Assembly: GCA_019155205.2 (NCBI GenBank) | Contig: JAHNZQ020000350.1 | Coordinates: forward strand, 1,308 to 39,086 | Reading direction: 5' to 3' | DNA: 37,779 bases | From: Gracilaria vermiculophylla | Taxonomy: Eukaryota; Rhodophyta; Florideophyceae; Gracilariales; Gracilariaceae | Part shown: one piece after another, positions 28,890 through 37,779 of the stretch | Numbering within the stretch: position 1 is the stretch's first letter | Layout: each line of letters opens with the position of its first letter | Notes under the pieces: generated by a model | What the model was told of the DNA's origin: nothing | The model's input: the letters and a program-made list of their open reading frames with translations, nothing else | The model's database searches: none | Made by a program: the position numbers and the translations under genes

Positions 28890-29384
28890 TTTTTTAAATA
28901 AAAACTCATATAAATCAAAAACCATTAACAAATAACGAGTTTTTACGACCAAAAAATGTTTTGATATAAAAAAATTTATTTTTAATTGATTAAAATTTAA
29001 ATTACAAATTTTAAAATGACGATATTTAAAAATTTTATAATCATTTAAGTTATAATTTTTTTTATTTTTAATAATAGAAACTATTTTTAGCTTAATATCA
29101 GGAAATAATTTAAAATTTAAATTTTTTAAAAAAACTAGATATCCAAAATTTTTTATAATTTGTATTGTTATTTTTTTTTTAAAAAACCTCGTTTCAAACT
29201 GTTCTTGAGCTTTTTTATTTATGTGAGGCGATTTTAATATTATTAATTTTTTTTTTTTAATTTTTTTTTTAAAAATTGTTTTTAAAATATTTAAACTAAA
29301 CCTTGTGATGTCCCTTAAATAAAATAAAAAATTATTTATTGAAATTTTATTTTTTGATTCTAAACTTATATTTAAAGTTTTCAT
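28869..29384 (-). CDS. rps10: Ribosomal protein S10; stop lies inside trnF
   Basis: The diagnostic S10 segment LIILKSPHINKKAQEQFETR (about residues 47-66) matches the family's LRSPHVNKKSREQFE. At 171 residues it is longer than typical, with a poorly conserved C-terminal tail. No stop precedes trnF: the last codons AAA AAA end at 28890, and the first in-frame stop is the TAG in the tRNA D-arm (28871-28869). It is located between atp6 and rps8. Confidence 0.85.
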   Translation of the reverse strand: MKTLNISLESKNKISINNFLFYLRDITRFSLNILKTIFKKKIKKKKLIILKSPHINKKAQEQFETRFFKKKITIQIIKNFGYLVFLKNLNFKLFPDIKLKIVSIIKNKKNYNLNDYKIFKYRHFKICNLNFNQLKINFFISKHFLVVKTRYLLMVFDLYEFLFKKVWVAQW

Positions 29385-30082
29385 TTTATAAAATTTTTAA
29401 GTATTAACTGCCATCTTGAATATAAATACAAGTTAAAATTACAAAAACATAAGTTTGTATGAGTGCCACCCCTAATTCAAGACCAAAAAGCAACACTAAA
29501 ATTAACATAGGAATAATTAATCCAATTGAAGTAAAATTTTCTAATAATAACAAGCTCCAAGAAAAACCAATAATAACCTTAAGTAAACTATGTCCAGCCA
29601 TTAAATTAATAAATAAACGAACACCTAAGCTTATAGGTTTAGCAATATAAGATATAAATTCAATTGGTACTAATAATAATGCTAAAAAAAATGTTGTGTT
29701 AGCAGGTAAAAATAATGAAAAAATTTTCATTTTATATTTTTTAAAAGTTATAATATTAATGCCAATAAAAACTGAAAAAGATAATGTAAAAGTAATAATT
29801 AAATGACTTGTAGCGGTAAAACTGTAAGGGATTAAACCTATTAGATTACTAAACAATATAAAATTAAATAAAACTGATATTATTGGGAAATATTTTTCGT
29901 TTCCAACTGAAATAATATCAGATATAAGTTGCGCTGTTATTTCCGATACTAATTCTATAATTTTTTGCCATGAATTAGGAATAAAAAATAAAAAAGTTTT
30001 TTGCAAGTAATTATTTTGAAAATTATTAAAATAAATAAAACTTAAAAAACTTAATAAAGCTAATAAATTAATTAATAAAAAA

Positions 30083-33399
<3,317 letters not shown>

Positions 33400-33425
33400 T
33401 TTATTTACACCTATATAAATTTAAA

Positions 33426-33725
33426 TTATCAACTAGCTTTTTGAATGCCAGAAATCGACCCTGATCGTATAAGTTTTAAAAAAATATGCCTCGACAAAAC
33501 GGTTACTTTATTTAATCGTTTTTTATTTAAACCCTGTAAACATTTATTTATCACAGAAATTTTTGATTTATTTTTTATTAAAAAATCTAATTTTAAAAAA
33601 CAATTCCATCTAATTAATGTGAAAAAATTTAAATTTTTAAAAATACATTTCAAAATAAAATGCTTATTTTCAATTAATTTAAATTGATAACGAAGCTTTT
33701 TATCTTTTGCTATTAATTTTTTCAT
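33426..33725 (-). CDS. rps14: Ribosomal protein S14
   Basis: Small-subunit head protein, 99 residues. ATG 33725 ([15 protein letters not shown]). The C-terminus SRHIFLKLIRSGSISGIQKA followed by SW ends with the near-universal KASW, whose Trp is TGA, a direct proof of the code change. CLQGLNKKRLNKVTVLSR replaces the usual C-x-x-TGRPRGYLRKFGLSR, with no zinc site. Overlaps nad9 by 26 bp. Confidence 0.92.
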
Positions 33726-34266
33726 TTTCTCAAGGAGATAAAAACTCAAAAACCCTATATTCTTGCGATAATTCTATATTTTCATAAATAACTCTATTTT
33801 TTATATTATTGTAACGTGACTCAATAAACCCACTTAATGGAAAATCTTTTCTTAAAGGATAACCTTTAAACCCATAATCAGTTAAAATTCTTGTAAGATT
33901 TTGTTGATTAATAAAGAAAACACCAAAAAGATCTCAAATTTCACACTCTCATCAAGAACAGCCTGAAAAAATATTTTTAATAGAATTTACAGGAACTAAT
34001 TCATTAACGCATATTTTTAACCGTAAACGCGAATTAAATTTTAAACTAAGTAGCTCATAAACAATATGGAATCGGAAAAAATTTTCTGGATAATCCACAC
34101 AAGAAATACAAGTTAACATTTTATACTGAAATTTAAAATGATTTTTTAACACAACTAAAATTTTTTTTAACAAAGCAGTTGAAACTAAAAAATTATTTTC
34201 TTTATTAAAAAGCTCTAATCTTAAGATCGGTAATATTTTTATTGCGTTTTGACATATAAGAAGCAT
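33700..34266 (-). CDS. nad9: NADH dehydrogenase subunit 9
   Basis: 30-kDa peripheral-arm subunit of complex I, 188 residues. Seen: [37 protein letters not shown] with TGA as Trp, and [19 protein letters not shown], all hallmark segments; the end FEFLSPW is typical. Stop TAA 33702-33700 lies within rps14. Confidence 0.94.
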
Positions 34267-34278
34267 TTAACAATTGTT

Positions 34279-34503
34279 CTAAATTTTTATTTGTTTTTTA
34301 TGTTTTAAATATTTTGTTTTAATTTTAAAAAAATGCTTTAATTTATTGGGTAAAAAATCAAAAGCTTGCTTTTGATTTAATTTAAAATTTTTAAAATCTT
34401 TTTCTAAAAAAATAATATTATTTTTTTTTATTAAATTATTGTTAAAAAAAGACAGCCCACCATTCGAAAAAATTTTACCAATTTTAAACTTTACAATTTT
34501 CAT
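34279..34503 (-). CDS. rpl31: Possible ribosomal protein L31 (tentative)
   Basis: 74-residue basic ORF whose ATG directly follows the nad7 stop; it is 12 bp before nad9. The pattern FSNGGLSFF, then IIFLEKDFKNFKL, then a basic tail ending FFKIKTKYLKHKK, resembles mitochondrial L31 (FS-G-F, LE-D-KN-L, F-K-Y) without the zinc cysteines. This is a pattern match only; otherwise an unassigned small conserved-position ORF. Confidence 0.45.
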   Translation of the reverse strand: MKIVKFKIGKIFSNGGLSFFNNNLIKKNNIIFLEKDFKNFKLNQKQAFDFLPNKLKHFFKIKTKYLKHKKQIKI

Positions 34504-35700
34504 TTATCTATCTATCTCACCAAAAACAATATCTTGCGTGCCAATAATAGTAACAACATCAGCAATTAAATGATTTTTTGACATAAAATTTAAAGCTTGT
34601 AAATGAGCAAAACCAGGCGCTTTTATTTTGCATCTAAAAGGCTTATTAGACCCACTAGAAATAAGATACACTCCAAATTCCCCTTTCGGCGCTTCTGTTG
34701 CTGTATAAGTTTCATTAGCCCCTATACTAAACCCATTTGTATAAATTTTAAAATGATGAATAATGGCTTCCATAGATTGTTTAATACTACCTTTTAGTGG
34801 AGGGCATATCTTGGTGTCCATACTTTTTACAATACCAAAAGGAATTTGATTAAGACATTGATAAAGTATATTCAAAGATTGCCTCATTTCAACTATTCTG
34901 ATTAAATATCTATCATAACAATCGCCGTTATTGCCTACTGGAACTTCAAAACTAAGTTTACTATAAATTTCATAAGGCTGACTAACTCTTAAATCTCAAT
35001 TAATTCCAGAACCTCGAAGCATGACGCCACTAAAACCTCAATCTTGAGCAGAATTTGCTGATACTACGCCAATATCAATTAACCGCTGTTTTCAAATTCT
35101 ATTTTCGGTTAACATTTCTTCAATTTCCGTTAGTTTATAGTTAAATTCTTTTATAAATACATAAAGATCGAAAATTAATCCTGCCGGTATATCAGCATGC
35201 ACTCCACCTGGCCGAAAATAAGCAGCATGCATACGAGCACCAGAAACCCTTTCGTAAAATTCCATTAATTTTTCTCTCTCCTCAAAAGCCCATAGCATAG
35301 GCGTCATAGCTCCAACATCAATAGCATGGCAACCTACCGCAAGCAAATGATTTAAAATTCGTGTTATTTCAGCAAATATAACCCGAATAAATTTTGCTCT
35401 TTCAGGTATTTTACAATTAACCAATTTTTCAATAGCTAAACAATAAGAATGTTCTTGCGATAACATAGAAACATAGTCTAATCTATCAAAATAAGGTAAA
35501 GCTTGTAAATAATTTTTATATTCAATTAATTTTTCAGTTCCTCGGTGTAATAAGCCTATGTGTGGAATTGCTTTTATAACGGTTTCGCCTTTAAGTTCTA
35601 ACAGCAGCCTAAGAACACCATGAGCAGCAGGATGCTGTGGACCAAAATTTAAAGTAAAATTTTTTACTTGTGTTACTAAAAATTTTTTTTTTAAAGTCAT
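34504..35700 (-). CDS. nad7: NADH dehydrogenase subunit 7
   Basis: 49-kDa quinone-site subunit of complex I, 398 residues. Seen: [86 protein letters not shown] and [13 protein letters not shown]. Several Trp are TGA. ATG 35700 is chosen over 35709, which lies within trnI. Confidence 0.96.
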
Positions 35701-35701
35701 A

Positions 35702-35776
35702 TAAGCCAAAGTAGATTTGAACTACTGTCCTTGCACTTATCAGGCACAAGCTCTAAACCAACTGAGCTACAAGCTT
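35702..35776 (-). tRNA. trnI(gau): tRNA-Ile (GAU)
   Basis: D-stem GCTC/GAGC, anticodon loop CTGATAA on a seven-pair stem, T-arm AGTAG-TTCAAAT-CTACT; acceptor AAGCTTG/TTGGCTT has one mismatch. It lies between cox2 and nad7. Confidence 0.88.
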
Positions 35777-35789
35777 TTAAAAAATATTT

Positions 35790-36566
35790 TTAATTAAATT
35801 TTAAATTTGTCATAATTAAATAATGATACTGAACTGAAGGAACTGCTAACAAAACAATAGGCATGAAACCATGATTTACGCCACAAATTTCAGAACATTG
35901 GCCAAAAAATACCCCAAACCGCTTTATAAATAAATTAACTTGATTTAGCCTCCCTGGACAAGCATCAATCTTAACACCAAAAGAAGGAATTGCTCAGCTA
36001 TGCAATACATCCACAGCAGTAACTAATAATCGCAAATGAGTGTTTGTAGGTAAAATTATTCTTTTATTTGTTTCAAGATTTCTAAAAAAACCTATTGAAC
36101 TATTTTCTTTTAAAGATTCATTTGTTAACATATAACTAGAATATTTTAAATTATAAGTATCACAACAAGAATTAAAATCCGAAATCTCATAACTTCAATA
36201 CCATTGGTGACCCAAAATTTTTAATGTTAATTCAGGATTAGAAATTTCATCAAGACTATATAAAAGGGAAAAAGACGGAGATGCTAAGCTTAATAAAATA
36301 AAAGCAGGTATAGAAGTCCAAATAATTTCAATTAAATTTGAATGAGTAAAATTTAAAACGTTACTATTTATCACTTCTGTAAAATTTTTTAAAATTATAA
36401 ACAATACCCATGCGATAAATAACACAATCCCAATAATTATAAACAACAAATGAAAATTAAATAAATAGATACCTTCCATTATAGTTGTTGCTGGGTCTTG
36501 AAATCCCATTTGATACATAACAGAACAATCCCCTAACCAATAAAATGAAAAATAAACGAAATGCAC
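35790..36566 (-). CDS. cox2: Cytochrome c oxidase subunit 2
   Basis: CuA-bearing subunit of complex IV, 258 residues. N-terminal [20 protein letters not shown] and two transmembrane helices, then [22 protein letters not shown], and the CuA site: His in [13 protein letters not shown] and [16 protein letters not shown] with both Cys, Glu, His and Met. Trp of WYW is partly TGA. The first ATG (36566) gives a slightly long N-terminus; the Met at 36518 is an alternative. Stop TAA 35792-35790. Confidence 0.95.
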
Positions 36567-36585
36567 TTCGATATTTTAAAAAACT

Positions 36586-37389
36586 TTAATTTCACTCTAA
36601 TGCCTTAACATATCAAACATAAAAAAATCCAATACCTAATTCAACTAAAAAATCAATCATAGACCAAAAACCCAATAAATCCAATTTAGATAATGAAGTA
36701 GACCACGGCATTAAAAACATAATTTCAATGTCAAATAAAAGTAAAGGTCAAAAACTTTTAATTTTGCCTTTCAAACTATATGCGATAATTTTTTATCATA
36801 AAGCTTCTTTTTATTAAAAATAAATTTATTTTTATTTAAAGTACTGTCTTTTTATAATACAAACCCGCCCCTTTTTTGTTTATTAAAACAAAATTAGATA
36901 CCGAAATTTTTAAATTATAATTTTTTTTATTAAATTTAGATCATTGCATTTTTACTTAATAAACGAACTAAAACTTGTTTATATGTTTTTAAAAAAATTT
37001 TAAATTTAAAAAATATTTTGCAATTTTCTTAGCGTAACCATGACAAATAAAACGTTTATAAAAACTAAAATCATTAAAAAATAATTAGTCTAATAAAAAT
37101 TTTTTAATAACAAACTTAAATAATATAACAATGACGGCACACTAAACAAAATAGCAATAACACAAAATTTAATATCAAAAGTATGGCGGGTATCTTCATA
37201 TGGCTCAAAACCACATTCATAACTCGATAACTTTTCAGAATCAGGATTTTGTTTAGCTAAACTAAATGAAGCACCGATGATTAAAACGGTTAAAATAATT
37301 GTAAATAAGAAAAATAAAAATAATATTAAATATTCTTTTTTAATTAAAGAATTTTCTAATAAAACCGCTATATTAAATGGATAACTCAT
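36586..37389 (-). CDS. nad3: NADH dehydrogenase subunit 3, split by a group II intron
   Basis: Complex I membrane subunit with the loop near the quinone site. Exon 1 37389-37143 has KLSSYECGFEPYEDTRHTFD (the key Cys) and FDIKFCVIAILF; exon 2 36740-36586 begins LFDIEIMFLMPWST. Spliced: AILF-ILFDIEIMF, 133 residues in frame. Unspliced, exon 1 would end in unrelated residues at 37090. It is located between trnfM and cox2. Confidence 0.92.
36741..37142 (-). other. Group II intron in nad3 (402 nt, no ORF)
   Basis: 5' end GTGTG (37142), 3' end CCTTTAC (36741). Domain V at 36773-36806: AAGCTTTA with TATAGTTT (one mismatch), helix TGATAA/TTATCG, AAAA loop, CA bulge. Domain VI is very clear: AAAGG-CAAAA pairs TTTTG-A-CCTTT with A bulged 7 nt from the splice site. 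Confidence 0.9.
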
Positions 37390-37395
37390 AATCTG

Positions 37396-37467
37396 AATAA
37401 AAAATAAGATTTGAACTTATATATTTAGGTCATGAGCCTAACCGGTTACCAATTACCGCATTTTTAC
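37396..37467 (-). tRNA. trnfM(cau): tRNA-fMet (CAU), initiator
   Basis: Anticodon arm TTAGG-CTCATGA-CCTAA like plant mitochondrial initiator tRNA, D-arm CGG-TAATTGGTAA-CCG, T-arm ATAAG-TTCAAAT-CTTAT. Acceptor GTAAAAA/TTTTTAT with a weak first pair. It is the first gene of the minus-strand block. Confidence 0.78.
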
Positions 37468-37506
37468 AAACAAAAATAGATTAAAAAATAATTAACAACA
37501 AACCAC

Positions 37507-37618
37507 CACAAATAACCTAGTAATGTTTTAAACTTTTACAACACATTGAAAATAGCAGATACAAAAAAATTTTATAATCAAATATATAAATCACAATTTT
37601 CCATAAATTTTTAATTTT
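37507..37618 (-). repeat. Right arm of 112-bp inverted repeat
   Basis: Reverse complement of 217-328 with a single difference (G at about 37548). The 39 bp between trnfM and this arm show nothing else. Confidence 0.9.
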
Positions 37619-37779
37619 TTTCACAAAAACATCAACCAAAATTAAATAACTAAAAATATTAATATAAAATTAAACTAATTTAAATAAAAATCTATTGACT
37701 AAACTCATAATTTATTTAGCTTTTCGACAAAAATAGAAAAACAAAACTTTCAACTTTTCATAATTTCAATTCATGTGTC
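37619..37779. other. Right terminal non-coding region with direct-repeat end
   Basis: No gene. GCTTTTCGACAAAAAT (37719-37734) resembles the left 31-bp repeat, and 37754-37779 equals 111-136 exactly in the same orientation, so the window ends inside the left-end tandem array. Confidence 0.8.

Overview
This window is an almost complete mitochondrial genome of a microbial eukaryote. It is very AT-rich and gene-dense. It carries the respiratory genes nad1-7, nad4L, nad9, nad11, cob, cox1-3 and atp6/8/9, tatC, two bacterial-type rRNAs, about 23 tRNAs, and a large ribosomal protein set (rps2, 3, 4, 7, 8, 10, 11, 12, 13, 14, 19; rpl2, 5, 6, 14, 16; probable rpl10 and rpl31). TGA is read as Trp throughout: conserved Trp positions in cox1, cob and nad7, and the C-terminal KASW of rps14, are TGA, while TGG is also used. 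Gene content (nad11, tatC, rps10, rps2 and rpl6 present; atp1 not seen; no trnT or trnV found), remnants of bacterial S10/spc gene order, and TGA=Trp fit best with a stramenopile, perhaps a bicosoecid-like heterotrophic flagellate. The taxon is an inference.

Layout. Positions 1-418 and 37468-37779 are non-coding. They hold a 112-bp inverted repeat (217-328 / 37507-37618, one mismatch) and, outside it, short tandem repeats in direct orientation at both ends, so the window was probably cut inside a repeat array of a circular-mapping or concatemeric molecule. From there transcription diverges. The plus strand carries trnR-nad4-rps13-cox3-trnS-cob-trnE-nad5-trnH-rnl-rns-nad6-nad2-trnM (419-13932). 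The minus strand carries nearly everything from 37467 down to 14016: trnfM-nad3-cox2-trnI-nad7-rpl31?-nad9-rps14-cox1-trnQ-atp6-rps10-trnF-rps8-rpl6-rps2-rps4-trnN, two trnL, rps12-rps7, rpl14-rpl5-trnG-trnS-trnC-nad1, trnW-trnI-rpl10?, rpl2-rps19-rps3-rpl16-atp9-trnK-nad4L-nad11a-nad11b. Plus-strand islands interrupt this (trnD; rps11-trnY-trnP; tatC; trnR; atp8-trnA). The two halves converge at about 13.93-14.02 kb.

Three things stand out. (1) Seven genes or positions that look broken are restored exactly, in frame and with family-correct residues, by removing short ORF-less group II introns: one each in rps13, nad11, rps3 and nad3 and three in cox1. Each has a recognisable domain V, five of them a clear bulged-A domain VI as well; two begin with GC instead of GU. 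An orphan domain V/VI pair lies just upstream of rps12. No maturase is encoded. (2) Five protein genes (cob, nad5, cox1, rps11, rps10) reach the downstream tRNA without any stop codon, so their frames run into trnE, trnH, trnQ, trnY and trnF; the stops of nad2 and rpl5 lie inside the following tRNA. Excising the tRNA would leave non-stop mRNAs. (3) nad11 is divided into two complete ORFs that overlap by 13 bp, and the second starts by repeating the ALT motif that ends the first. In addition, the only trnW has anticodon CCA although TGA is a common Trp codon.
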